Assembly (NCBI GenBank): GCA_903832085.1
Contig: CAIKZZ010000048.1
Span: 1 to 49,167 of the forward strand
Direction: 5' to 3'
Origin: an uncultured Pseudomonadota bacterium
Lineage (GTDB): Bacteria; Pseudomonadota; Gammaproteobacteria; Steroidobacterales; Steroidobacteraceae
DNA: 49,167 nt
Each line of letters begins with the position of its first letter. Within the stretch, counting starts at the first letter, position 1. Under the pieces are notes generated by a model. That model worked only from the letters and a program-made list of their open reading frames with translations. It ran no database searches and was not told the origin of the DNA. The position numbers and the translations under genes are program-made. Below are positions 7,713-16,018 of this stretch, piece after piece.

Positions 7713-8740
7713 GCAAGAGGCGCTTGTTTAGGCTGCAGTGGTGACTCGATGGCAAGTTCGCTAGGTGCGAGCAGTGAGCTGACGAAATCATCAGCTATGA
7801 ATTCACCAAAATCCTCAATAGCTTCACCAATGCCGATGTAGCGGACCGGTAGTCCAAGTTCTGCAGCGATGGCAATGATGATGCCGCCTTTCGCCGTACC
7901 ATCAAGTTTGGTGAGCACGATGCCAGTTACGCCTAGAGCCTGATGAAATGCTTGCGCCTGAGAGAGTGCGTTTTGTCCCTGACTTGCATCGAGGACTAGC
8001 AGTACCTCATGAGGTGCTGACGGGTCTACGCGCGCAAGAACGCGCTTAACCTTCTTTAGTTCCTCCATGAGGTGTGATTGGTTTTGCAGACGGCCTGCCG
8101 TGTCGGCCAGTAGCACATCGAAATGACGTGCTCGTGCAGCTCCCAATGCATCAAAGATGACTGCAGCGGGATCAGCGCCCGCGGCCTGAGAAATCACAGG
8201 GATCTGATTGCGTTCACCCCAGACGGTAAGTTGCTCTACTGCTGCGGCACGGAAGGTATCACCTGCAGCAAGCATCACTGAGCGTCCTTCGGACTTCAGT
8301 AGACGTGCGAGCTTACCAATCGAGGTCGTTTTGCCAGATCCATTGACCCCTACCACCAAAATAGTGAAAGGCTGCTGCGCGGGATCGATCGTTAAGGGTT
8401 TGGCGACGGGGGTTAGCACGTCTAGGATCGCTTGATGTAGCGCACTTAGCAGCGCGTCAAAATCGGCAAGTTCCTTGCGGGCGACACGCTGACGTAGTGC
8501 CTCCAGGATGCGTTCAGTGGCAGTGATGCCGACATCTGCCATGAGTAGGCGTGTCTCCAATTCTTCTAACAGTTCGGCATCGATCGCCCGGCCCGGCCAT
8601 AACTCACGCAAGCCGCGCGTCAGAGCAGATGCCTTGTTGCTCATCCGCGCGGTGAGTGTGGCAAATAGACTTTTGCCTTCGGTTTGGGGGGCTACTATTG
8701 GATCCTTGGTAGCGACTTTCTTACGAATAAAATCAAACAT
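7709..8740 (-). CDS. ftsY: Signal recognition particle receptor FtsY
   Basis: The 343-residue SRP GTPase receives ribosome-SRP complexes at the inner membrane. After a short N-terminal region come the helical N domain (about 30-120) and the G domain with 'VVGVNGSGKTTSIGKLA' (P-loop), 'LAAGDTFRAAAVEQL', 'LADTAGRLQ', 'LTKLDGTAKGG' and the closing 'GIGEAIEDFGEF'. The acidic A domain of E. coli FtsY is missing, as in many other bacteria. It is the first gene of ftsY-ftsE-ftsX and diverges from rsmD across about 107 bases that should hold both promoters. Confidence 0.97.
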   Translation of the reverse strand: MFDFIRKKVATKDPIVAPQTEGKSLFATLTARMSNKASALTRGLRELWPGRAIDAELLEELETRLLMADVGITATERILEALRQRVARKELADFDALLSALHQAILDVLTPVAKPLTIDPAQQPFTILVVGVNGSGKTTSIGKLARLLKSEGRSVMLAAGDTFRAAAVEQLTVWGERNQIPVISQAAGADPAAVIFDALGAARARHFDVLLADTAGRLQNQSHLMEELKKVKRVLARVDPSAPHEVLLVLDASQGQNALSQAQAFHQALGVTGIVLTKLDGTAKGGIIIAIAAELGLPVRYIGIGEAIEDFGEFIADDFVSSLLAPSELAIESPLQPKQAPLA

Positions 8741-8847
8741 GTGCAGGCCTATACGAACAGATACCGCATTCTACCTTGATGAATCGCCGGCGCTCACTAA
8801 CGCGTATCATTGGTCGGTTCGAGTGACACACTTATAAGGTCTGTGCC

Positions 8848-9501
8848 GTGCCCGTAAAGCCAAAAGGCCCAAAGCGCCGCCCAAGCGCTGCTTTAGAGTC
8901 AAGATCGCATGCAGCCCCAGTGGTTGGCGGTCGCCAATGGGTGCGCATTATTGGCGGTGAATGGCGCGGCAGGCGCCTGAGCTTTCCCCCAGTTACAGCA
9001 TTGCGGCCCACACCGGATAGGGTTCGGGAGACGCTGTTCAATTGGTTGCAGGGCACAATCGCGGGCGCCCGGTGCCTTGATTTGTTCGCGGGCAGTGGGG
9101 CGCTTGGTTTTGAGGCCTTGTCCAGAGGCGCGCGGGAGACGGTGTTTATCGAAACGGACCGCTTGATCACGGTGGCATTGCGAGAGTCCGCCGCAGAGCT
9201 CAAATGCAGCAGTGCCCGAATTATCGAGGCCGATGCTTCGACATGGCTACGAGGCTCCCCTGAGGCCTTTGACGTGATTTTTCTCGATCCGCCCTATGCC
9301 CGCGACGGATTGGATGAATTGTGTACACTTCTAGACAGTGGCGGCTGGCTTTCTGAAGATGGGTACGTTTATCTTGAGACTGCGGCGCAGAGCGTGTTGC
9401 CTGCGCTGCCGGCGGGGTGGGAGATTGTCCGTCAAACGCGCGCGGGCGCCGTTCGTGGAACGCTTATCCATCGTAGTATGTTGGCACAGCCGACTGTTTG
9501 A
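8848..9501 (+). CDS. rsmD: 16S rRNA (guanine966-N2)-methyltransferase
   Basis: The 217-residue protein starts at GTG 8848, with AAGGT about eight bases upstream. It has the RsmD start motif 'RIIGGEWRGRRLSF', then 'RPTPDRVRETLFNWL', the SAM-binding 'CLDLFAGSGALGFEALSRGA' region and the N6/N2-methyltransferase catalytic 'DVIFLDPPYA'. It methylates G966 of 16S rRNA in the 30S subunit. The ~30-residue basic N-terminal extension is longer than in E. coli. It is divergent from ftsY, the arrangement seen across Gammaproteobacteria. Confidence 0.95.
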   Translation: MPVKPKGPKRRPSAALESRSHAAPVVGGRQWVRIIGGEWRGRRLSFPPVTALRPTPDRVRETLFNWLQGTIAGARCLDLFAGSGALGFEALSRGARETVFIETDRLITVALRESAAELKCSSARIIEADASTWLRGSPEAFDVIFLDPPYARDGLDELCTLLDSGGWLSEDGYVYLETAAQSVLPALPAGWEIVRQTRAGAVRGTLIHRSMLAQPTV

Positions 9502-9579
9502 GTGCATTAATGTGGTGAGAGGGGGCGTGACTGTGGTCTTAGATAAAATCGCTGGCATTAACCAATGCGCTGGAATCAT

Positions 9580-10095
9580 ATGATAACCAACAAACGGCAT
9601 GCAGTTTACCCGGGCACGTTTGATCCAATAACCAATGGCCATCACGATTTAATTAGACGAGCAGCGGGGATTTTTGATCATGTGATCGTAGCAATTGCTG
9701 CAAATCCTAACAAAGCACCGATGTTTACATTAGACGCGCGTATCGACATGGCGCGTCGTGTGTTGACTGACGTTCCGAACGTAGAAGTGTCAGGATACGC
9801 TGGGTTGACTGTGGATTTTGCCCAGCAGCGTGGTGTCGGTGTAGTCATACGCGGATTGCGCGCTGTTTCTGATTTCGAATTTGAATTTCAGCTTGCCAAT
9901 ATGAGTCGGCATCTGACTCGTGATGTGGAGACGGTATTCTTGACGCCTCAAGAGCAATTCACATTCATATCCTCTACATTAATACGCGAAATTGCGACTC
10001 TTGGCGGCAATGTCGGGGAGTTTGTGCATCCCTTAGTTGCCGAGGAGCTAAAAAAGCGCGCCGCGACGCCTGTGATTCGGCCGGCAGGAACCTGA
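9580..10095 (+). CDS. coaD: Phosphopantetheine adenylyltransferase
   Basis: From ATG 9580 the product has 171 residues. '[21 protein letters not shown]' carries the nucleotidyltransferase HxGH-type motif (here TNGHHD), '[23 protein letters not shown]' binds substrate, and '[17 protein letters not shown]' is the ISSxxVR-type ATP site. It makes dephospho-CoA from 4'-phosphopantetheine, the penultimate step of CoA synthesis. The ATG at 9565 would add five residues without similarity to the family. It follows rsmD at 78 bases, a common pairing. Confidence 0.95.
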   Translation: MITNKRHAVYPGTFDPITNGHHDLIRRAAGIFDHVIVAIAANPNKAPMFTLDARIDMARRVLTDVPNVEVSGYAGLTVDFAQQRGVGVVIRGLRAVSDFEFEFQLANMSRHLTRDVETVFLTPQEQFTFISSTLIREIATLGGNVGEFVHPLVAEELKKRAATPVIRPAGT

Positions 10096-10100
10096 TACAT

Positions 10101-11807
10101 ATGATGTTGTTCCAAGCAGGCAATACATGCCGGCGTTGCATGATGTTCCTCGCTGTATTTTTAGGTAGTGCAGGGCATTTTGCAGTTGCCTCTGAGATTC
10201 GGCCAGCACACGCGGCTATTGCGAGTGCGCATCCGCTCGCTACTCGCGCAGGCCTTGATATGCTTGCCCGCGGCGGCAATGCCTTTGATGCGGCTATTGC
10301 TGTGAGCGCGGTATTGGCGGTGGTTGAGCCGGCCAGTTCCGGTATTGGCGGTGGCGGGTTTTATTTGCTGCATTTGAAGCACACTGGCAAAAACATTTTT
10401 ATTGATGCGCGTGAGACGGCGCCATCGGCCGCAAGCCGTGACATGTATTTGGGCCCCGATGGTAACCCGGTAGCAGCGGGTTCGACGGAAGGGCCGCGGG
10501 CAGCAGCAATTCCAGGCGAACCAGCAGCGCTGGGCTTTATCGCCAAGAAATATGGTCGCTTACCACTGCGGGTTACACTGGAGCCTGCCATCCGTATCGC
10601 GCAGGACGGCTTTCCTTTGTATGAGCGACTCGCCAGCGCCATTCGTTATAAACAAGTACAGCTTGCGAAGTCTCCAGAAGCTGCGGCCGTGTTTTTGGAC
10701 GAGAACCTTGCACCATTGACGGTGGGCTCCTTGATTCGTCAGCCGGCATTGGCCCGAACCTTACAGATGTTGGCTACAAGCGGGACGGGCTCGTTTTATA
10801 GAGGTGCGTTCGCCAATATGCTGGTGTCTGATATTCAGCGTGATGGCGGCATTTGGAGTGTGGAGGATTTGGCTCGTTATCATGTTATTGAGCGCGAGCC
10901 ACTGACGATTCACTACCGAGATGCAACGCTCGTGATGGCGCCGCCGCCATCGTCTGGTGGCATGGTGTTGGGGGACGCTCTCAATATTTTGTCTGGATAT
11001 GACTTTAAGGCTCTGGACCATAGCACCCAGCAGCATTTGTACATTGAGTCTCTTAAACGTGCATTTCGCGATCGTGCAGAGTATTTGGGCGACCCCGACT
11101 TTGTGCACATTCCAGTCACGCAACTATTAAGCGTCGATTACGCTGCTGGGCAGCGCACCTCAATTCGGTTGGATCGAACCTTGCCCTCCAATTCGCTGCG
11201 TCCTGCAGTCGCAAGCGAAGAGAGCCCATCGACTACTCATTTCTCGATACTGGACAAGGAAGGTAATCGAGTAGGGGCTACTCTTTCGGTGAACTTGTCG
11301 TTTGGTGCCACATATATGGCGCCGGGAACCGGAATATTTCTAAACGACACGATGGATGATTTTTCTATCGCGGCTGGTGTTCCTAATGCATTTGGTCTGG
11401 TGGGAGCTGAGGCCAATGCGATTGCCTCTGGTAAGCGTGCTCTATCGAGTATGACGCCTACCTTTGTCGAGACACCGCGGGGCGCACTGATCATTGGCTC
11501 CCCAGGAGGCAGCACGATCATTAGTAATGTGCTGCTTGATATTCTCAATTGGCTGGATGGTAAGAGCGCTAAAGAGATCGTTACGACTCCACGCTTGCAT
11601 CATCAGTATTTGCCTGATGTGATTACCGTGGAGCCGAATGCGCTTGATACACAAGAGCGAGAGGCGCTAGAGCGGCGTGGACATGTATTGAAAGACAGTA
11701 AGTATAGCTGGGGGAACACACAGCTCATTACCTGGGATTTCAGTTCAGGTCAGATTGAGGCTGCATCCGATCCACGCGGGTTTGGCTTAGGTTTAGTGGT
11801 GTACTAA
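10101..11807 (+). CDS. ggt: Gamma-glutamyltranspeptidase (glutathione hydrolase), secreted
   Basis: The 568-residue precursor has an N-terminal export signal ending near 'FAVASE'. The large-subunit part holds 'ASAHPLATRAGLDMLARGGNAFDAA' family sequence, interrupted by no frameshift. Autocleavage is expected before Thr378 in 'SPSTTHFS', which becomes the nucleophile of the small subunit. 'GSPGGSTI' near residue 475 forms the oxyanion/gamma-glutamyl site. It cleaves glutathione and gamma-glutamyl compounds in the periplasm. It begins 5 bases after coaD and may be co-transcribed with it, and it converges with mutM. Confidence 0.94.
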   Translation: MMLFQAGNTCRRCMMFLAVFLGSAGHFAVASEIRPAHAAIASAHPLATRAGLDMLARGGNAFDAAIAVSAVLAVVEPASSGIGGGGFYLLHLKHTGKNIFIDARETAPSAASRDMYLGPDGNPVAAGSTEGPRAAAIPGEPAALGFIAKKYGRLPLRVTLEPAIRIAQDGFPLYERLASAIRYKQVQLAKSPEAAAVFLDENLAPLTVGSLIRQPALARTLQMLATSGTGSFYRGAFANMLVSDIQRDGGIWSVEDLARYHVIEREPLTIHYRDATLVMAPPPSSGGMVLGDALNILSGYDFKALDHSTQQHLYIESLKRAFRDRAEYLGDPDFVHIPVTQLLSVDYAAGQRTSIRLDRTLPSNSLRPAVASEESPSTTHFSILDKEGNRVGATLSVNLSFGATYMAPGTGIFLNDTMDDFSIAAGVPNAFGLVGAEANAIASGKRALSSMTPTFVETPRGALIIGSPGGSTIISNVLLDILNWLDGKSAKEIVTTPRLHHQYLPDVITVEPNALDTQEREALERRGHVLKDSKYSWGNTQLITWDFSSGQIEAASDPRGFGLGLVVY

Positions 11808-11825
11808 CGCAGGGCTCGGCCTCGT

Positions 11826-12641
11826 TTAGATTTGGCAGCTCGGGCACCAGTAGGTGGAGCGCTGACCTTGGACTTTATGTCGAATGGGCGTCTGACAGCG
11901 CCGGCAAGGCTCGCCCGCGCGTTCGTAAACAAACAGTTTTTGACGAAAATAGCCGGGGGTACCGCTGGTATCCACATAATCGCGCAGCGTCGTGCCGCCC
12001 GCCTTGATGGCGGCGCCGAGCACTTGTTTAATGGCTGCGACGAGCGCGACGACTTCCCAAGCTTTCAGTTTGCCAGCGGACCGAGTCGGGCAAATGTGTG
12101 CTCGGAACAGCGCCTCACTGGCGTAAATGTTGCCAACGCCTACAACGACACTGGCATTCATGATGCATAGTTTGATGGCGACGCTGCGATGACGTATCTG
12201 ATCGTGTAGATACGTGCTGCTAAACGCGTCCGCCAATGGTTCGGGGCCTAGGTGGTTCAGCAGGGGGTGGTCGTGAGGGTTCCCAGTTAGAAAATGCATG
12301 CTACCAAAGCGCCGTGGATCGTTGTAGCGGACGATGCAGCCGCTGCTGAGCACGAGGTCTACATGGTCGTGTTTTTGGGGAGGGGTCGGTTTGCTTAAAA
12401 CTCGCAGGCTACCGGACATGCCAAGATGAATGAGTAAATGACCTTTATCGAGTTGAATGAGTAAGTATTTGGCGCGGCGTCCTACGTCGATTACCTGCCG
12501 GCCTGTTAGAGATTTCTCAAAATCGGCTGGGAGCGGCCAGCGCAGTCGCCGTTCGCGTACGAGTACTCCGCGTATCCGCTGTTTTGTCAGCGCAGGGCTT
12601 AATCCCTTACGGGTTGTTTCCACTTCAGGCAGTTCGGGCAT
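11826..12641 (-). CDS. mutM: Formamidopyrimidine-DNA glycosylase
   Basis: The 271-residue enzyme begins 'MPELPEVETTRKGL', with the catalytic proline (Pro2 after Met removal) and Glu3, and ends with the zinc finger 'CRRCQTPI...YWCPSC'. 'GVGNIYASEALF' and 'GTTLRDYVDTSGTPGYF' are conserved family segments. It excises 8-oxoguanine and formamidopyrimidines and nicks the DNA (beta/delta-elimination). mutY, which removes A opposite 8-oxoG, lies about 18 kb away in this same window. Confidence 0.97.
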   Translation of the reverse strand: MPELPEVETTRKGLSPALTKQRIRGVLVRERRLRWPLPADFEKSLTGRQVIDVGRRAKYLLIQLDKGHLLIHLGMSGSLRVLSKPTPPQKHDHVDLVLSSGCIVRYNDPRRFGSMHFLTGNPHDHPLLNHLGPEPLADAFSSTYLHDQIRHRSVAIKLCIMNASVVVGVGNIYASEALFRAHICPTRSAGKLKAWEVVALVAAIKQVLGAAIKAGGTTLRDYVDTSGTPGYFRQKLFVYERAGEPCRRCQTPIRHKVQGQRSTYWCPSCQI

Positions 12642-12812
12642 GCCGCCAGTGTAGCTGCCTCACGGTGTTTTTTAGAGGTGTCGCCGTGCGGGGCTCCCTC
12701 AGGGCCACCCAATCCCGTTTTAAGTGATTGATTCTTAGACCCTGTTATACTCAAAGAGTGCCTATAGCGCAGATGCTTGCGCCTAATTTACGGCGCCCGG
12801 AGTAAAGCCCTT

Positions 12813-14009
12813 ATGGACCTCGAATTTATGTACGGTCTTTGCCATCACATGAGCATCTGGAGCTATGTGGTGGTCGGATTCCTGATGGTGCAAGTCACGA
12901 TGATGGCAGTGACGTTGTACCTGCATCGGGATGCAGCACACCGTGGTGTGGATTTGCACCCGGTACTCCGCCACTTTTTCCGCTTTTGGATTTGGGCAAC
13001 GTCCGGAATGATCACGGCCGAGTGGGTCGCTGTGCACCGGAAGCATCATGCATTTTCCGACGTCGATGGTGATCCGCACAGCCCAGTCATGATGGGATTA
13101 CGCAAAATTCTCCTTCAGGGCGCAGAGGTTTATCGGGACTCGGCCCGCGATCCAGAGATCGTCGCCAAATATGGCCGGGGTACACCGGATGACTGGCTGG
13201 AGCGTAATGTCTATGCGCGGCACCGCAATCTCGGCATTGTCATGCTGGTATTGGCTGATCTTGTGATCTTTGGTGTCCCTGGCATTGTGCTCATCGCAGT
13301 ACAGCTCGTTTCAATGCCGCTGATGGCCGCAGGTGTGATTAATGGATTAGGCCATGCTGTCGGGTACCGCAATTTTGAGTGTGACAATGCCGCTCGCAAT
13401 CTGATGCCTTGGGGGCTGATTACGGGTGGTGAAGAGCTGCATAACAACCATCATGCATTTCCCTCGTCGGCGCGTTTTTCAATGCGACGTGGAGAGTTTG
13501 ATATCGGTTGGTTGTGGCTCTGCATTTTCTCGGCTTTTGGCCTCGCTAAAGTACGTAAGGTCGCGCCACGCGTGGTCGTTGCTGAACTACGGCCAAGCAT
13601 TGACCTCGATACGGTGCGTACAGTGATTACCGCGCGTATGGACGTGCTACGTAACTATGCGCGCGGCGTCACGTTGCCAGTATTAAAAGCGGAAGCTGCG
13701 GCGAGCGCGGGGCGAGTCACTTTAAAAGTGAAGGGATTGTTGGTTCGTCATCCGCAATTGCTCGATGCGGCTGCTCGACTCCGCTTGCAGCAGGTCTTGG
13801 CGGAAAGCTCCGCGCTCAAAACAGTGCATGAATTCAGAGACCGCTTGGCCGTGCTGTGGAGTGGAACCATTGGCAATAACGAGCGCCTCACTGCGCATTT
13901 AATCCAGTGGGCTCAGGAGGCTGAAGCCAGTGGTATTGAGCGGTTGCAGGAATTCGCACGTACGCTGAGGGGCTATTATCTATCCCCGTCAGCATTGTCG
14001 CATTCATAG
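12813..14009 (+). CDS. Membrane acyl-CoA/acyl-lipid delta-9 desaturase-like protein
   Basis: From ATG 12813 (GGAG ten bases upstream) the product has 398 residues. Three histidine boxes typical of membrane di-iron desaturases are present: 'HRDAAH', 'HRKHH' and 'HNNHH', with paired hydrophobic segments between them. The second half, after about residue 265, is soluble and helical ('VLRNYARGVTLPVLKAEAAA', 'LQQVLAESSALKTVHEF'), an extension found in the proteobacterial DesC/Ole1-like group. It would insert a double bond into saturated fatty acyl chains at the inner membrane. An earlier in-frame TTG at 12777 is less likely. Confidence 0.85.
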   Translation: MDLEFMYGLCHHMSIWSYVVVGFLMVQVTMMAVTLYLHRDAAHRGVDLHPVLRHFFRFWIWATSGMITAEWVAVHRKHHAFSDVDGDPHSPVMMGLRKILLQGAEVYRDSARDPEIVAKYGRGTPDDWLERNVYARHRNLGIVMLVLADLVIFGVPGIVLIAVQLVSMPLMAAGVINGLGHAVGYRNFECDNAARNLMPWGLITGGEELHNNHHAFPSSARFSMRRGEFDIGWLWLCIFSAFGLAKVRKVAPRVVVAELRPSIDLDTVRTVITARMDVLRNYARGVTLPVLKAEAAASAGRVTLKVKGLLVRHPQLLDAAARLRLQQVLAESSALKTVHEFRDRLAVLWSGTIGNNERLTAHLIQWAQEAEASGIERLQEFARTLRGYYLSPSALSHS

Positions 14010-14040
14010 GCGCCCGTTTAGACGAGCGCCTATTCCGATT
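14006..14040 (+). terminator. Hairpin at the end of the desaturase gene
   Basis: ATAGGCGC (14006-14013) pairs with GCGCCTAT (14026-14033), and inner bases CGT/ACG extend the stem. The T-rich tract that follows (TTCCGATTT) is weak. It begins at the stop codon of the desaturase gene, so it is likely an imperfect intrinsic terminator or mRNA 3' stabiliser. Confidence 0.5.
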
Positions 14041-14049
14041 TGTCGGGTC

Positions 14050-14080
14050 AGCTTATTGCGCCAGAGCGAACGTCTGGCGC
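14050..14080 (-). terminator. Hairpin downstream of rpmG
   Basis: GCGCCAGA (14058-14065) and TCTGGCGC (14073-14080) form a perfect 8-bp stem with a 7-base loop, 6 bases beyond the rpmG stop codon. On the reverse strand it is followed by AATAAGCT, only modestly U-rich. It is probably the end of the rpmB-rpmG message. Confidence 0.55.
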
Positions 14081-14086
14081 GGAGAG

Positions 14087-14242
14087 TTACTTAATCTTCG
14101 CTTCTTTGTATGCCACGTGCTTGCGCACGCGTGGGTCATACTTGAGCACTTCCATTTTTTCTGGGTGGAGGCGCTTGTTCTTTGTGGTGGTGTAGTAGTG
14201 ACCGGTACCGGCACTAGACACAAGTTTAATCTTGTCGCGCAT
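14087..14242 (-). CDS. rpmG: 50S ribosomal protein L33
   Basis: Translating the reverse strand from ATG 14242 gives 51 residues: '[20 protein letters not shown]', then a Lys-rich '[17 protein letters not shown]' and '[14 protein letters not shown]'. This is the normal length and sequence of bacterial L33, in the Cys-free (zinc-independent) form. It lies 24 bases after rpmB, the conserved rpmB-rpmG operon. It is easily missed because it is short. Confidence 0.97.
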   Translation of the reverse strand: MRDKIKLVSSAGTGHYYTTTKNKRLHPEKMEVLKYDPRVRKHVAYKEAKIK

Positions 14243-14266
14243 GATCGAATCTCCGGGTAACTACGG

Positions 14267-14503
14267 TCAGACGTTTTCGCCGCGAGCACGCAGTTCGGCC
14301 ACGACTTCCGCGACCCCGCGCTTTTCGAGCGTACGCATACCACTGGTTGAGACGCGCAACGTGATCCAACGCTGTTCTTCTTCTAGCCAGAAGCGCTGGG
14401 TGTGTAAATTGGGTAAAAAGCGGCGACGACGCTTGTTATTCGCGTGTGAAACCGTGTTTCCCACGATCGGCTTTTTGCCGGTGACCTGACAGACTCGTGA
14501 CAT
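14267..14503 (-). CDS. rpmB: 50S ribosomal protein L28
   Basis: The 78-residue protein '[16 protein letters not shown]' followed by '[16 protein letters not shown]' is classic L28, with the basic loop that binds 23S rRNA. An AGGA lies 8 bases before the ATG, directly downstream of a hairpin (14518-14538) in the leader. First gene of rpmB-rpmG; radC further upstream is on the same strand but separated by the STAS gene and 218 bases of non-coding DNA. Confidence 0.97.
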   Translation of the reverse strand: MSRVCQVTGKKPIVGNTVSHANNKRRRRFLPNLHTQRFWLEEEQRWITLRVSTSGMRTLEKRGVAEVVAELRARGENV

Positions 14504-14517
14504 GGGTACTATCCTGA

Positions 14518-14538
14518 TTCGGCCTAAAATTGGCCGAA
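14518..14538 (-). promoter_or_regulatory. Leader hairpin in front of rpmB
   Basis: TTCGGCC (14518-14524) and GGCCGAA (14532-14538) are perfect 7-bp arms around a 7-base A/T loop. In the rpmB mRNA the hairpin ends just two to three bases before the Shine-Dalgarno AGGA. It could modulate L28 translation, or be a protein-binding site on DNA. Function is inferred only from position and symmetry. Confidence 0.4.
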
Positions 14539-14630
14539 GAGCCGCGTATTTAACCAGTCAATGGGCGCTGATGCAACTGCCCCAGTGGATGTTTTGTGGG
14601 GGCGCTAAAGAGACTGTCGGTTAGCGGCAG

Positions 14631-14658
14631 AAAAGGGCGGTTTTGGGCTTTTGCCCTC
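14631..14658 (-). terminator. Possible terminator after the STAS gene
   Basis: On the reverse strand AGGGC (14657-14653) can pair with GCCCT/GCCCTTTT (14638-14631), ending in a run of four T. The stem is short and the loop about 14 bases. It lies about 65 bases downstream of the STAS-gene stop, so termination here is plausible but not strong. Confidence 0.35.
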
Positions 14659-14721
14659 TCAAATACGGCGGGAACGGGTCAAAATGGGCAGTCAATGCGC
14701 ACTGCTTTAGGGCCGGTGAGC

Positions 14722-15063
14722 TCAAAGGGCTGCTTTTATGGCCGCCTCTAAGTCAGGGACGACCGGCATGATGGCGCCTAGGCCGGCAATATCAAGCACC
14801 TCTTGGACCGCCGCCGAGGCGCCAAACAGCACCAGTTTGCCCTTGTTCTTCGCCAGCGCTTTGGCGCACGAGATAAATAACCGCAGTGCCATAGACCCCA
14901 TGAATTCAATTCCTGACAAATCAACGACCGCGCGTGCACTAATCGGCACAAGGCTTGCTGTGAACTTGAGTTCCAGCCCAGCAATGGTGGTTACATCGAG
15001 GCGTCCTGTGAGCTGAACGTTTGTAATGCCGTTGCTCAGAGTGGTGATTGCCATGTTAGCCAT
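14722..15063 (-). CDS. STAS-domain (anti-anti-sigma factor-like) protein
   Basis: A 113-residue single-domain STAS protein starts at ATG 15063 with AAGG about 8 bases upstream; an in-frame ATG at 15054 is possible. 'VQLTGRLDVTTIAGLE' is the first strand-helix unit, and 'ARAVVDLSGIEFMGSMALRLFI' matches the SpoIIAA/RsbV site where a Ser in 'D-x-S-x-x-x-x-D/M-S' is phosphorylated (the second Ser of 'GSMAL'). Such proteins bind anti-sigma kinases or phosphatases in partner-switching pathways. No cognate kinase or phosphatase gene is nearby, so its pathway cannot be named. Confidence 0.8.
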   Translation of the reverse strand: MANMAITTLSNGITNVQLTGRLDVTTIAGLELKFTASLVPISARAVVDLSGIEFMGSMALRLFISCAKALAKNKGKLVLFGASAAVQEVLDIAGLGAIMPVVPDLEAAIKAAL

Positions 15064-15201
15064 TGGATAAACCTTACGAGGGATCGTGTTGATTAAGGGC
15101 TGGAGTCTGATACTCAATTTGCAGCGATCTTCGGTCGCTCATGCGTTAAAAATAACATATCCGCCGGCTGGTTCGCGACCTCAAAGGTTGTGATTCGAGG
15201 T

Positions 15202-15876
15202 TTAGCACAGGCCTCGTTCAGCGAGGCTCACACACACGCCGTCACCGACAACCAGGTGGTCGATGACCCGGATATCGACTAGCGAAAGGGCGTCTTTAAG
15301 CCGCCGTGTGATCATCTCATCAGCGCGGCTAGGTTCCGCTACACCCGAGGGGTGATTGTGGGCAAAAATCACGGCTGCTGCGCGTGCGTGCAGAGCTCGC
15401 TTTACCACTTCCCGTGGGTGGACGCTGGCCCCATCTATGGTGCCGTTGAAAAGCTCTTCAAAGCTTAGTAAACGATTACGATTATCAAGATAAAGGCAGC
15501 AAAAAACCTCGTGGTCCCGATCGCGTAATTTAGTTAATAAAAATGCACGTACTAGCTCAGGGCTGCTAAGAGGGCTGCTGCTTTTTAAGGCTTCCAGATG
15601 GTGACGTCTAGCGAGCTCAAGCGCAGCTTGTAGTTCGGCATAGCGGGCAAGGCCAATGCCGGGTTCTGACTGGAGTCGCTGGGAACTTGCACTTAACAGT
15701 GCGCGTAATGATCCAAAGACGCGCAGCAAATGTCGCGCGAGTTCCACGGCATTTAGCCCGCGCCGCCCCACCCGCAACCAGATTGCTAGTAGTTCCGCGT
15801 CACTCAAGGCGGACGGGCCGTGTGCGATGAGCTTCTCGCGAGGCCGCTCAGGGATAGGCCAATCGGGTATTTTCAT
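15202..15876 (-). CDS. radC: RadC-family JAB/JAMM domain protein
   Basis: From ATG 15876 the product has 224 residues. An N-terminal UPF0758 helical part ('[20 protein letters not shown]', then a helix-hairpin-helix near '[13 protein letters not shown]') precedes the JAMM metalloprotease-like domain. The zinc motif is '[14 protein letters not shown]' (HxH-x7-S-x2-D). The biochemical role of RadC proteins is still unclear despite the historical DNA-repair name. It diverges from coaBC, the standard arrangement in Gammaproteobacteria. Confidence 0.92.
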   Translation of the reverse strand: MKIPDWPIPERPREKLIAHGPSALSDAELLAIWLRVGRRGLNAVELARHLLRVFGSLRALLSASSQRLQSEPGIGLARYAELQAALELARRHHLEALKSSSPLSSPELVRAFLLTKLRDRDHEVFCCLYLDNRNRLLSFEELFNGTIDGASVHPREVVKRALHARAAAVIFAHNHPSGVAEPSRADEMITRRLKDALSLVDIRVIDHLVVGDGVCVSLAERGLC

Positions 15877-16018
15877 ACCACGACAGTAACTGGCGTCCAA
15901 TAACAATGTTAGCTAAAAAACTATATATATCATTGAATTACTCGCCTATAACCAGCAGTTCTGTGGGAGTAGAGCTTGGGCCTTGGAACTGGCGCGTGTA
16001 CCTGTACATAATGGGCTA

